Numbered from the stretch's first letter, positions 1-9,597 are shown. The stretch: DNA of 64,000 nt from Diphasiastrum complanatum (GCA_029204225.1 CM055092.1:100902433-100966432); one strand, 5' to 3'. The notes: generated from the letters alone by a model not told the origin. Numbers and translations: made by a program.

Positions 1-890
1 TTTCCCAACTTCACATTTGACCCATCATCTTATGTTTGAAAATTAGATAGCCACTCCCCTCTAGGTGTCATATGCTTCGAAGCTCCTGAATCAATAAACC
101 AATAGTCTTCTTCCTTCGAGAAGCCACCACCAGAAAATGTCGATGCCGGAAAACAACTCATAGTCTTCAAGATCCAAAGCACTTAAATTTGCACTAGATG
201 CTTCTTCTTCTTCAACAAAATTCTCATCCTACTTCTTCTTGAACTTGCCATCACTCCTTTGCATAATGCCCTGATTTTCCACAAACAAAGCAGTTTCCAC
301 AATATTCTGTAGTCTCATTTCTTCCTGTAGTAATATGGCATTCAGCTCATCGAAAGAAGGCCTTGTCTCTCTTAATGATAGCATCATTACAAAGTCTAAA
401 AGCCAAAGGTAGATTATTTTACAATCGATACCAACGCTGAATCTTGAACACTTTCTCCAACTGCAATAAGCTGTCCTCTCAAATCTTTCACCCGAGTAAA
501 GTAGTCCATTACCGATTCACCTGTACCCGTCTTCAATGTGTGTAGCTTATTAGTCAAAAACAAGATTCGTAAATGATTTACTGTCTCATACAAGTTCTTC
601 AGTATATCCCAAGTCTCCTTAGGTCCAGCAACATCTCTGATATGAAGTATGATCATATCTCTAATTGACAAGTTTATGATATGATAAGCTTTTCTACTAC
701 GTCTCTGATACTCCCGCATCTCCCTATCAGTGTTAGGAGGTATCTCGACACCTGTGACAATCTCCCAATATTCTCGATCCTGGAGAATATTTGGCATCTT
801 GAACTTCCATATTCTGTAGTTTGTTCCATCTAGCTTGCTAGATTCCGGCAACACAACATTGTTCAACCTTGCCATTATACTGATATTCAT
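1..890 (-). pseudogene. copia gag and protease start (element A)
   Basis: The reading frame from 890 to about 414 encodes the UBN2-type copia gag. It starts shortly before MARLNNVVLPESSKLDG and contains the typical GTNYRIWKFKM and ETWDILKNLYE segments. Downstream, after frame breaks around 410, the remaining gag can be followed to a CCHC zinc knuckle (CFVCGKSGHYAKE) at about 250-290, and then to the aspartic protease start, with the WFIDSGASKHMTP motif near 65-115. The fourth zinc-knuckle cysteine is replaced by a TGA stop at 251-253. The copy is therefore not translatable as one polyprotein. Gag would build the virus-like particle and the protease would process the polyprotein. Confidence 0.85.
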
Positions 891-1530
891 AGCCTAATTT
901 TTCAGCAATCAGTTTCTTTTCAAATTTAATCAAGATTTCCCTCAAAAATCAGTAGTCAAAAACCCTACAAAAATACTGAAATAGCGGTGATCCAGTCTAT
1001 TTCTGACACAGCAGTGTTCTGATCTGTTTCTCTCAGCAACCTGCCTGTTTCCAGCGCAACAGCCTGTCAGCGATCTGCCTATTTTTTATCTATTTCTGCA
1101 GAAGATAAACTGATATGTATCTTTGTGATCTGCAGACAGCAATAAATTGAATCTAATATCTGATCTGATCTACGGACCCAAGTCTGATTTTCAGAGATGA
1201 AATTAGATTTGTAGATAGGGATTGGGTCTGATCCTGTAATCAGCGAACAAGATCACGATTCAGGCAGCGAACAACTGCAATTTGCGACCTCCAGCAGCAA
1301 CAAAGTATTCTGCAAACAACAATCAGCTTCCAGCGAACAGTAGACAGTTGTCAGCTTTGATTCCAACAGCAGTTCAGATTTGCTTTCTACTCAGCGATCC
1401 AACAAGTTTGATTCCAGCAAACTGATCTCCCAACAGGTCTGATTTCCTAACAGCAGTCAACGATCTGTTCCTCCAAACTTCTTCTTGCAAACCTGCAAAA
1501 TCAAACTCTCTTTCTCTGACCAAAAAGCCT

Positions 1531-1542
1531 GCTCTGATACCA
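1531..1542 (-). promoter_or_regulatory. Primer-binding site, copia A
   Basis: The minus strand reads TGGTATCAGAGC, the standard plant copia site complementary to the 3' end of initiator tRNA-Met. It abuts the LTR end (CA at 1543-1544 on the minus strand), which fixes the LTR/internal border. Confidence 0.9.
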
Positions 1543-1619
1543 TGTCAAAATTTGTCATACAAATTCTAGGAGTTACTATTCTACTAGCACTCACACAAAC
1601 CAAGCATAGAGATTAAAGA
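1543..1619 (-). repeat. Copia A 5' LTR, inner fragment
   Basis: The 77 bases between the primer-binding site and the gypsy insertion are the 3' end of the copia A LTR (minus strand). The LTR resumes at 9217. The last five bases, 1615-1619 (AAAGA), are the left copy of the gypsy target duplication. Confidence 0.85.
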
Positions 1620-2101
1620 TGTTAGAGTCCAGTTACGACTCTATCATGACCTCGGCACGGCCGGTTACCAAAGGGCCCGAGGCTTAGTGTTGGCAAGGGT
1701 CGGTGACCGACGAGGACATCTGTCCCAAGTTGTGGGACCAGTGCATCACGAGCGGTGACCCGGTGTGGCCGCCTGACAAGCTGTCAGAGATGCGGTCTGT
1801 CTTGACCGTCGGGACCCCCTAGCTGTCAGTGACGAGATGCTAGCCAACAAGTAGTCGGGGTGTGACCAAAAGGGTCACAAGTCTTTGGCAGGGCAAGGGG
1901 GGTGGTACCCTATGAGTCACTCAGTATTCACAGGTCACAGGGGCCAGGCATGCCAAGTGGACTGATCACCCACAGGTGGATGCCATGTGCCAGTTGACAG
2001 GAATAGCAGGTAGGACTCAAGGAGGGGGTGCTATGGTTGGGAGGTGCATTCTACACACTGGCTTCTAGGATTCACGAGCTTGGAGAGACTGGCTTGTGAC
2101 A
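1620..2101 (+). repeat. Gypsy G1 5' LTR
   Basis: Begins TGTTAGAGTCCAGTTACGAC and ends GGCTTGTGACA, with the TG...CA ends expected of an LTR. It pairs with 8733-9211 in the same orientation. A shortened relative is found inverted at 10256-10449. Confidence 0.93.
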
Positions 2102-2103
2102 AT

Positions 2104-2116
2104 TGGTATTAGAGCC
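2104..2116 (+). promoter_or_regulatory. Primer-binding site, gypsy G1
   Basis: TGGTATTAGAGCC, two bases after the 5' LTR, matches the initiator-Met tRNA site TGGTATCAGAGCC with one C-to-T change. Confidence 0.8.
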
Positions 2117-2532
2117 TCATTTCGAGGGCCTGACCAGCGCTGATCTGAGGACATATCAATACTCAAATTTGTGGGGAACTGGAGTGCTGCTCTAGCACCG
2201 ATCTAGCGCCCATTTCTAACCGTTCCAGCGCTGATTTCAGGATCTACAAACATCCAAAATTGTGGGACAGCTGTCCAGTGCTGTTCTGAAGCTATTCTGA
2301 AGCTATTTGAGGCTATTTTTAAGGCAGAATCGGCACCTTTTTGTTCCTTGCCAGCGCATTCCTGAGGGGATCCCTTTGCTTGGATTTCAGGGAGAGCTCA
2401 TCTTTTTTTTTCCTTTCTTGTCTTTGCTGTCTTGCAGTTGAAAGTTTGATCAGATTTGCCTTTTCTGAGTGTTTTATGATAAGTGCAAAATTTCTAGCTT
2501 AATTTTGTGCTATCTCTGTTTTTTGTTTCATA

Positions 2533-2985
2533 ATGAAAGATGATAGAGTTGATATTAGTCCACCCGTTGCTCTCCCATCACCACCACCCAGCCCTGTGCT
2601 TAGTCCTGCCCATAATCCGCCTACAGTGGCTGCTCGTTCGCCTGCTAGTACTTCCCCTTCTGTGCAAGCTCGCATGGATAGTGTGGAAAAGACCGTCGCA
2701 GAGATGCGAGCGATGATGGTAGCTGGTGGTTATGTGTCTTCTTCGCAGTATGCTCCGCCTTATCTGTCTTCTGTTGTTTGTCCCATGTTACCTCCACCCT
2801 ATCCAGAAGACAGAGATATTAAATCTACCCGTTTTGCAGGAAACACTCCCCAACGCAATACTGATATTGTAGATCAGTGGTTGCATAAGTGGGAGGAGTG
2901 TTTGATTTGAAGCGGTCCCCAACTGATGAGGGTTCGCGAGTCCACAAAGCTGCTTACCATTTCACTGATTTTGCTGATAGGTGGT
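2533..2985 (+). pseudogene. Gypsy G1 gag, truncated
   Basis: An open frame of 125 codons starts at 2533 with a proline/serine-rich N-terminus (residues about 10-45) followed by a short predicted helix. At the end comes VDQWLHKWEE, the beginning of a Retrotrans_gag domain. The frame stops at 2908-2910; after a one-base shift the domain continues (RSPTDEGSRVHKAAYHFTDF, then ADRWW) to about 2985. There the match ends abruptly and unrelated AT-rich DNA follows. The second half of gag, its zinc knuckle and the protease are absent. The family role is capsid formation; this copy cannot make a full capsid protein. Confidence 0.75.
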
Positions 2986-3424
2986 GATGCAAGTTGTGCA
3001 AGTCTAATAAGTAGATCAAATATTAATCATCACACTTAAGAATCATCACCATTCCTTATAATCCTCCGACAATAATTAAGTATCTACTTATGATCCGTCG
3101 ATCATAAATATTTAGATTTGTACGATTCGTCAATCATAATTTCTTGGAATCAAAATCATACTCAATCATTTATAGGATACTGGAGTATATGTTCCACGTA
3201 ACTCAGGAAAAGTAAGAATCATTCCAAAATCTTTCCCAACAAGAAAATACTAGATTTTAGGAATACTCTCAAATCAGGATTCTTTAACTGAAATGTAAGA
3301 TATTCAAGTTCTATAAACCACTGGTAATTAAAGACATAAAGCATACCAAATGACAATCATCTTCAACTACTTTACTTTTGCATCCCCTAGTCCACATGCA
3401 TTTTCATTACAGCCTAGATGTGAC
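2986..3424. other. AT-rich insertion or replacement inside gypsy G1
   Basis: About 440 bases that match neither gag nor pol replace the end of gag and the protease. It holds the short repeated phrase GATCCGTCGATCATAAATA / GATTCGTCAATCATAAT but no coding signal that I recognise. It could be filler DNA from a repaired break or the remains of another insertion. Confidence 0.4.
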
Positions 3425-3880
3425 CCAACAAGTGAGTTGGAGAAGTCCATCCGCACTCAGTTTAAACACGTGCTAATTAGTAATATGCCAGAGGGATTGC
3501 CGCCTAGTCGGAACGTTCATCATCGTATTGAGCTTGTTCCAGGGGCAAGTCCGGTATGTAGGCCTCCTTATAGGATGAGCCTAAAAGAGGAAGAGGAAGT
3601 CAGAAAGATGTTGGAGGAGTATCTCAAGCTAGGGTACATCCGTCCTAGTTATTCACCTTTCGCCTCTCCTATTTTACTGGTCAAGAAAAAGGATGGTAGT
3701 TTCCGGATGTGTGCAGATTACAGGGGATTGAATAAGATCATTGTAAAGCACAGGTATCCGATGCCCAAGCTCGGTGGGCCGAGCTAATGCAGGAATTTCA
3801 CTTGGAAATTCGCTTTTGAAGAGGGAAGGAAAATCTGGTCGCTGATGCACTATCTCGTATACTGCATCAGATGGTCTCAT
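3425..3880 (+). pseudogene. Gypsy G1 reverse transcriptase N-terminus fused to RNase H end
   Basis: The frame from about 3425 to 3783 reads the gypsy RT entry region: HHRIELVPGASPVCRPPYRM, then YIRPSYSPFASPILLVKKKDG and FRMCADYRGLNKIIVKHRYPMP. Immediately afterwards (about 3770-3880) the sequence becomes the RNase H end, with RWAELMQEFHLEI and, in another frame, ENLVADALSRI. The RT palm with its YxDD catalytic motif and most of RNase H are therefore deleted, with the junction near 3770-3785. The product would be catalytically dead. Confidence 0.85.
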
Positions 3881-4265
3881 GGAGGAGATTAAGAAGGCTC
3901 AAGAAAAGGACCCGCATTGTCAGCCTGTGTGGCCTAATGCGTGCAAGGTAGTCGACCAAACAGAAGAGTCAGTCGAGGCTGTCACTTTCGTAGAGGCACA
4001 CACCAGTACATATCTAACGTACATCGTGAAGGATGGTATGTTATTAAGAAATGGAAGAGTTTTCGTGCCAGATGTGAAGGATCTTCGTCGTAAGATACTT
4101 CATGAATGCCATGATAGTCCCTGCGCAGGGCACCCTGGTATTGATAAGACTAGTGAGCTTTTAACAAGGCATTATTTCTGGCCACGATTGTAGCGGGATG
4201 TAAGAGAGTACGTCCAGCGTTGCACGACTTGTCAGGTGAACAAGGCCGAGAAAGTAAGTCCTCCG
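3879..4265 (+). pseudogene. Gypsy G1 integrase zinc-binding domain
   Basis: The frame encodes the spacer after RNase H and the HHCC domain of integrase. The first histidines are in ILHECHDSPCAGHPGIDK and the cysteines in YVQRCTTCQVNKAEK. A TAG stop interrupts it at about 4192, before RDVREYVQRC. The reading ends at 4265 where the copia B LTR begins. The catalytic DDE core that should follow is missing even after the copia insertion is removed, because the sequence resumes at 8054 with LEFAYN. Integrase would join the cDNA to host DNA; this copy cannot. Confidence 0.85.
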
Positions 4266-4673
4266 TGTTAGAATCGAAGAGAGTCTCTAATCGGAGTAGA
4301 CTAACCTTATTAGTACTCACACAAAACATCAACCACAAGCTGAAGAGGGACTCTGCAAGAAGCTATGCTTCATAAGCTGGAAACTGAGATAACAATGGAG
4401 GTGGGTGCCCATCTACTCTTATAGAGGCTGTCCACAATGAAAAGCAAAAGCTATCCTTCTACAATAGCAATTGAAATGCTAATTATGAAGTCTTAACAAT
4501 AGAAATCTATGCTAACTTGGTTAAAATAGATTTCTATACTATTCTAGCAAAATTGGTACTAACTTAGGTACCTATACTAAAAATAGATAGTATCTATACA
4601 AAAAATAAAAATAGGCCTTCTAGCACGCAGGCTGGCCTCTACAATGAATTAACTAATCCATTAATTCCTAACA
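4266..4673 (-). repeat. Copia B 3' LTR
   Basis: The plus strand reads TGTTAGAATCGAAG to ATTCCTAACA, 408 bases. Most of it is repeated at 7745-8052 in the same orientation. The adjacent CTCCCCCTTAAT (4674-4685) is the complement of a polypurine tract, which places the 3' end of the element here. Confidence 0.9.
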
Positions 4674-4685
4674 CTCCCCCTTAAT

Positions 4686-5660
4686 GGATAATTAATTATC
4701 AATCTCAACCAAGTCCTTCGGCTACTAATCTGGCTCAATATAACCATTGAGCTTAAACTTGGTTCTATAAAAAGGATCCTCTGAATCCAACACCGAAGCC
4801 ATAAATGCATAATGCGTTTCTTCATCTTCATGATAGTGTCCACTTGACCGTGTCAATCTCTTAGCTCCTTGTTGACTCGATTCTCCCTCATCCAACATTT
4901 GACTATCTTTTATAGTCTCAAAATACCATCTTGGTAACTTCTTTGTAGGTGATGTAGAAGGAGAATATGTATCAAATACTCTTGACCTTTCCTTCCGTTT
5001 ACCAAGATCCACCTGTGTCCTCCCTGGAAAAATCATCCACAAATATCATGAAGTAGGATGCTCCCCCTATAGACTGAGTCTGCATAGGACCGCATAAGTC
5101 TGTATGAACAAGCTCCAAGATCTCCTTGGCTCTATATGCTCCATCCTTGGGAAACTGCATACGATGATGCTTGTCCATAACACATCCTTCACAAATTTTT
5201 CCTGAAGGTACAATATTAGGTAATCCTATTACCATATTATTGTCTTTTAGAACCTGTAAGCCATATCCTGCTCTCCATGCTATCAGAAGCTGCACAAACC
5301 CGATGATCCAATGTAGTTGCATCAAGTTTGTAAAGTCGACCTTCCAAAGATCCTGTGGCCACAACTTTGTAGTCTTTACTTTTGTCTTTGATGAGACACT
5401 TCTGATCATAAAACTCAACTTTCATATTTTGCTTAGTGTAGCAGAAACTGAAAGTAAATTTTTCTTTAAACCTGGAACATAGAGAGCATCTTAATTTCTC
5501 CTATATCCCCTGAAGGTAAATGTACTCTCATTGTACCTCTACCTTTGATGTCGTAAGAAGAATTGTCTCCAAGCTTGACATGTGAATTTACACCACTATC
5601 ATCAAATTGTGTAAACCACTCACGATGTGGTGTCATATGTTGCGTTGCTCCAAATCAATA
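4686..5660 (-). pseudogene. Copia B protease-integrase fragment and linker
   Basis: On the minus strand the protease start is near 5660-5640 but carries a one-base deletion within the DSG active-site codons, giving WYIDLEQRN. The GAG-pre-integrase region follows (LQVLKDNNMV, ICEGCVMDKHHRMQF) and then the start of the integrase core, ELVHTDLCGPM (first catalytic Asp) to VDDFSRE. After that the sequence jumps to the integrase-RT linker (ERSRVFDTYSPSTSP to HYAFMASVLDSEDPF, 5000-4770) and on to the 3' LTR. The rest of integrase and all RT/RNase H are missing. Several stops and frame changes add to the decay. Confidence 0.8.
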
Positions 5661-6479
5661 TACCAACAGTCTTTAGAGTATTCTGATGTTGAAGCTGAGA
5701 ATAACTCATAGCATCCCACAGCTTCACTTTCGCCTTCGTCTTCAATGAAGTTGCATGACTGCGGCCTTCTTTTTCCTGCAGTCAAACGCAAAATGAGCAT
5801 ACTTGCCACAAAAATTACAATTGCCATTTCTCTTTGGATTAGATTTGGAACTGTCTCCTTTTTCCGTATTGTCCTTCCCTTCTTGCTTCTGATCCCTTTT
5901 GCCTTTCTTACCTTGATTCTTGGAAAAGAATCCCAGTTCCTTGAAGTCTTCCCTAGACATCAAGTTTTGTCTTCGTAATTCCTCTTGAAGTAGCAAACCA
6001 TTGAGCTCATCAAATGTTGGCGATCTCTCCCTCAAACTTAGTGTCATAACAAAGTTTTGATATTGTAATGGTAAGCTATTCAAAACAATTTGTACTAGAG
6101 TATTATCGAGTACAATTTCCCCTATAGAAGACAACTAATCTCTTAGATCCTTCACCCTGGTAATAAAATCCGTAATGGATTCTTCTGATTCCATTTTCAA
6201 GGTATGAAGCTTATTGTTCAAGAACAACGCTCTAGACTGACTTACTGTTTCATATGTGTTCTTAAGGATATCCCATGCATCCTTATGCCCAGCTGCATTC
6301 CTGATCAGCAGAATCACCTTATCCTTCACAGATAAGTTGATGATATGATGCGCATGTTGCACCCGTTTCTCAAATGCCCTTGTATCTTGATCATTGAGAC
6401 CGTGAGCCATCACCCCTTGTCCCATGTCCTGAAGGATATTCTGAAGTTTGAACTTACCACAAGCTGTAGTTAGATCCAT
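5661..6479 (-). pseudogene. Copia B gag
   Basis: The frame from 6479 to about 6135 is a UBN2-type gag start (GKFKLQNILQDMGQG, HHIINLSVKDKVILLI, AWDILKNTYE). After a stop at about 6134 the same frame continues (IVLNSLPLQYQNFVMTLSL, LLLQEELRRQNLM) to a lysine-rich stretch and an intact CCHC zinc knuckle, CNFCGKYAHFAFDC, near 5820-5780. Unlike element A, all four metal ligands are kept here. It would be the capsid/nucleocapsid protein; the stop prevents full-length translation. Confidence 0.85.
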
Positions 6480-7373
6480 CTAACTTGCTTGATTCTGGAA
6501 GAACGGATTCATTCAGACTCCCCATCTTTGTACAAAAATGACACTAACTAAGAATATACTTGCATGCAACAATCTATTAATTGTCGCTTTCCTGGATAGC
6601 ACCTGTCCAGATACTACCTGCCTCAAAATACTTGTCTACTGTCCTAGATGGAGCCTGGCTGATTCTGACCTGAATCTGATTTGGACTCCCTCAGATATCA
6701 CCTATCTGATTGCTGCCTGTCCCAGATAAACCCCGTCTGGTTCTTACCTGACCTGTCTAGGTTCTCCCTCACTCAGATAACACCTATCTAGTTCTTATCT
6801 GTTCCAAATCTGATCTGATTTTTCAGATGTTGTTGTCCCCAAATATGCCTGAACCAGATGTTGCCTTCACTAGAAACTGCCGCCCTCAGATATGCCTCTG
6901 TTCTGAAAAATTGCCTCAGATAAAGCCTGTCCTGGTCAGATGTTGCTGCCCCCAGATGTTGCTTCCACCAAAAACTGCCGCCCTCAGGAAAACCTGTCCT
7001 CGACACTGTTTCCTCAGGTATTGCCTGTCCAGATATTACCTACTTAGGTACTACCTTCTCCAGCTGCTGCTGCCCTCAGGAACACCTGTCCTGATCGCTG
7101 CTGCCTCAAATACTGCCTGTCTGGTTGCTGCTGCCACCTTCAGATGAACGTGCAACACATAAAACCTGCACAAGAAAGCACCTGTTCTGTTGTCTGCTGC
7201 CTGTCCAGAAGCTACCTGCGCTAGATGTGACCTCAACCAGAAAAACCTGGACAGGATGACACCTCCACCAGATACAACCTTCACCAAATAGCACCTCCAC
7301 TAGATGCGATCTCCACCAGTGAAACCTGCAGCGTTGATCTTCTCCTTCAGTAGATCCCGATCTTAACAAGATG
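6480..7373 (-). other. Copia B untranslated leader
   Basis: Roughly 900 bases between the gag start and the inner primer-binding site. On the plus strand it is built of loosely repeated phrases of the type CCTGTCCAGATRYTACCT and TGCTGCCCTCAG, so open frames appear on both strands but none resembles a protein. Such degenerate short-unit leaders are also seen in copia A (895-1530). Confidence 0.65.
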
Positions 7374-7385
7374 GCTCTGATACCA
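7374..7385 (-). promoter_or_regulatory. Inner primer-binding site of copia B
   Basis: The minus strand reads TGGTATCAGAGC followed by CA, directly next to an LTR end (TGTCAGAG on the plus strand at 7386). This is the site that borders the gag leader. Confidence 0.85.
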
Positions 7386-7669
7386 TGTCAGAGTTTGTCG
7401 GCAATGGAAACATTCCGGTCCAGTAGACGCTCTCGCGCAATGCACACACTTGTGGGCCGCGCGTGGGATCCCATCCCCACCGCCTAGCCACCCGCCTCTT
7501 TCCCTCTTGACCTCAAAAGGGATGGTACCAGGGGACAAGGGTATTATGTCAACTTTCAGCTTATATCTGGGTGATGTCTTAGTCTCCATTTACTTATGGG
7601 ATGATGATTGCACTCTTTCTGGTGCATCCACGGAGGCAGCCCAACCTGTGCGTAGCTTGCCCTCCAACA
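7386..7669 (-). repeat. Extra LTR inside copia B
   Basis: A 284-base block with TG...CA ends (plus strand TGTCAGAGTTTGTCGG to CCCTCCAACA). One side has a primer-binding site (7374-7385). The other side has the complement of a polypurine tract, CCCCCACTCAAG (7670-7681). Its sequence is unlike the LTRs at 4266 and 7745. It is therefore a different LTR placed between a polypurine tract and a primer-binding site, as in a tandem or chimeric element. Confidence 0.7.
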
Positions 7670-7732
7670 CCCCCACTCAAGTGAGCACAGGGTGAAGTAC
7701 ACCCCCACTTGTTCGTACAGGGCCCCCACTTG

Positions 7733-7744
7733 GCTCTGATACCA
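7733..7744 (-). promoter_or_regulatory. Outer primer-binding site of copia B
   Basis: A second TGGTATCAGAGC on the minus strand, immediately followed (plus side) by the 5' LTR at 7745. Only about 60 bases separate it from the extra LTR. Confidence 0.85.
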
Positions 7745-8052
7745 TGTTAGAATCGAAGAGATTCTCTAATCGGAGTAGACTAATCTTATTAGTACTCACA
7801 CAAAACATCAACCACAAGCTGAAGAAGAGAGACTAGAAGAAGCTATGCTTCATAAGCTGAAAACTGAGATAACAATGGAGGTGGGCGCCCATCTACTCTT
7901 ATAAAGGCTGTCCACAATGAAAAGCAAAAGCTATCCTTCTACAATAGCAATTTGAATGCTAATTATGAAGTCTTAACAATAGAAATCTATGCTAACTTGG
8001 TTAAAATAGATTTCTATACTATTCTAGCAAAATTATAGCTTAGGTACCTATA
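7745..8052 (-). repeat. Copia B 5' LTR, outer end lost
   Basis: Matches 4266 onwards with few differences for about 308 bases, then stops after TTAGGTACCTATA. About 100 bases of LTR are missing. The next bases are gypsy integrase codons. Confidence 0.88.
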
Positions 8053-8711
8053 TGGAGTTCGCGTACAATGATAAGAGACATGCGTCCATTGGATTGAGTC
8101 CATTTGAGCTCAATTATGGTTTCAGGCCATTGAATCCTGCAATCATAGGGATTCCGCATAGGGTACCTAGTGCTATAGAGTTTTTGGCTCAGATGCAGCA
8201 GAAGCTAGAGTTGGCACGAGATAACTTGATCAAAGCTGTAGCTAGGGCAGAGAGTTATGCTCGTGAGAACCGTACCTATTGGGAATTTGAGAATGGAGAT
8301 TGGGTGTATTTACTAGTCCCTTCGAAGTCGAAGGTGCTACGCACAGGAAATTCCGCCAAGTTATCTCCTAGGTATTGTGGACCATGGTTGATCATTAAGA
8401 AGGTGAGCCAAGTAGCTTATAAGCTACAGCTACCTGCAGGATGCAAGGTGCATCCAGTATTCCATGTTAGCAAACTGAAGAAATGTTTGCACGATGGCGA
8501 TAGCCTGGTGGAAGGTCTAGTGTCTCTTGAGGAGGACACCACAGGTTTTGGGCCAGACAAAATCCTAGATCGAAGGGAGCAACGATTGCGGAATCGTCTC
8601 CTTCAAGAGTATCTAGTAACTTGGAAAGGGCATCCGTTGTCAGATGCTACCTGGGAGACGCGACAGGCGTTGCAGAAGTCTTACCCAAAGTTTTTCATCG
8701 AGGACCGATGA
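8053..8711 (+). pseudogene. Gypsy G1 integrase C-terminus with chromodomain
   Basis: An open frame of about 219 codons encodes the end of the integrase core (EFAYNDKRHASIGLSPFELN, the conserved NxxxHxSxxxSPFxxxYG-type region) and the GPY/F-like domain (KLSPRYCGPWLIIKKV, YKLQLPAG, HPVFHVSKLKKCL). It ends in a chromodomain (ILDRREQRLRNRLLQEYLV, TWKGHPLSDATWE, KSYPKFFIED). Chromodomains of plant chromoviruses direct integration to particular chromatin. The frame is intact but its N-terminal two thirds were deleted, so it is not a functional gene. It ends eight bases before the polypurine tract. Confidence 0.9.
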
Positions 8712-8718
8712 CTTGCCA

Positions 8719-8731
8719 GAGGAGGGAAGGA
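8719..8731 (+). promoter_or_regulatory. Polypurine tract, gypsy G1
   Basis: GAGGAGGGAAGGA immediately before the 3' LTR (TG at 8733) is the expected plus-strand primer. Confidence 0.8.
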
Positions 8732-8732
8732 T

Positions 8733-9211
8733 TGTTAGAGTCCAGTTACGACTCTATCATGACCTCGGCACGGCCGGTTACCAAAGGGCCTGAGGCCTAG
8801 TGTTGGCAAGGGTCGGTGACCGACGAGGACATCTGTCCCAAGTTGGGACCGGTGCGTCACGAGTGGTGACCCGATGTGGCCGCCTGACAAGCTGTCAGAG
8901 ACGCGGTGTGTCTTGACCATCGGGACCCTAGCTGTCAGTGATGAGATGCTAGCCGGCAAGTAGTCGGGGTGACCAAGAGGGTCAGAGGTCTTTGGCAGGG
9001 CACGGGGATGGTACCCTATGAGTCACTCAGTATTCACAGGTGACAGGGGCCAGGCATGACAAATGGACTGATCACCCACAGGTGGATGCCATGTGCCAGT
9101 TGACGGGAATAGCAGGTAGAAGGACTCAAGGAGGGGGTGCCTATGGTTGGGAGGTGCATTCTACACACCGGCTTCTAGGATTCACGAGCTTGGAGAGACT
9201 GGCTTGTGACA
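8733..9211 (+). repeat. Gypsy G1 3' LTR
   Basis: Partner of 1620-2101, same ends and orientation. It is followed by the right target duplication AAAGA (9212-9216). Confidence 0.93.
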
Positions 9212-9216
9212 AAAGA

Positions 9217-9597
9217 GAATTCAAATTATAGAAGAATTGAGCAAAGCTCTAAAACACTGGAATGATTTTGTGGTGGGGCGCTAGCCTACCTATATAGTTT
9301 CTCTAATCTATGTAAAAAGCTAAAAGCCTAAAGCAAATAGCAAAAGAACAAAAGCTAATTGCTAAAATTACTACCTATATTAAGTAAAGACCTAAGATGT
9401 ATTTCTAAGTAATAAAACAAGTCCTAATCTAGTAGTAGTGAGCCCACATACATGCATAAGCAATTCAAAAATGAATTTACTATAAATAGTAATGACCCCT
9501 ATAACCCAACTTTAAAAATAGTAATGGCCCCTATAATAGCACGTAGGCATGGGCATACACACACTAAGGGGCATTAAATAAACATTAATTCCTAACA
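9217..9597 (-). repeat. Copia A 5' LTR, outer fragment
   Basis: Continues the LTR interrupted at 1619 and ends in ATTCCTAACA on the plus strand. It includes GCCTACCTATATAGTTTC, which may hold promoter elements. Confidence 0.8.

Larger units (their letters stand above)
4266..8052 (-). mobile_element. Ty1/copia element B inside gypsy G1
   Basis: A minus-strand copia element with a complete 3' LTR (4266-4673), a shortened internal region (integrase/linker, protease, gag, leader), an extra LTR with its own primer-binding site (7374-7669), a second primer-binding site (7733-7744) and a 5' LTR (7745-8052) that lacks its outer end. No target duplication is found, because the right junction was removed together with the gypsy integrase core. 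RT and RNase H are missing. Its LTRs (TGTTAGAATCG on the plus strand) differ from those of copia A. Confidence 0.85.
1620..9211 (+). mobile_element. Ty3/gypsy chromodomain element G1, both LTRs
   Basis: The element has a 5' LTR (1620-2101), primer-binding site (2104), gag, RT/RNase H and integrase fragments, integrase C-terminus with chromodomain, polypurine tract and 3' LTR (8733-9211). Both ends carry the same five-base target duplication AAAGA (1615-1619 and 9212-9216), so the outer borders are those of a single insertion. The two LTRs are nearly identical over their 482 and 479 bases with scattered substitutions and small indels, suggesting a moderately old insertion. The inside is damaged: the RT core, most of RNase H and the integrase core are missing, and a copia element sits at 4266-8052. 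Confidence 0.92.
1..9597 (-). mobile_element. Ty1/copia element A, 5' part, split by a gypsy insertion
   Basis: A minus-strand copia element whose 3' part lies off the left edge. Read on the minus strand it shows a 5' LTR (9597 down to 9217, then 1619 down to 1543), a primer-binding site, a CAGC-rich leader (about 1530-895), a gag gene and the start of the protease. The LTR begins TGTTAGGAATTAATG and ends TTTTGACA, so the TG...CA termini are intact, and its length without the insertion is about 458 bases. The interruption at 1620-9211 is a complete gypsy element with a 5-base target duplication, so element A is the older of the two. A second copy of this family lies at about 20350-23890 on the plus strand. 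Confidence 0.85.

Noticed and set aside
7051..7369. Two overlapping minus-strand frames of about 80 codons
   Set aside because: They fall in the repetitive copia B leader and consist of Gly/Ser/Trp-rich repeats.
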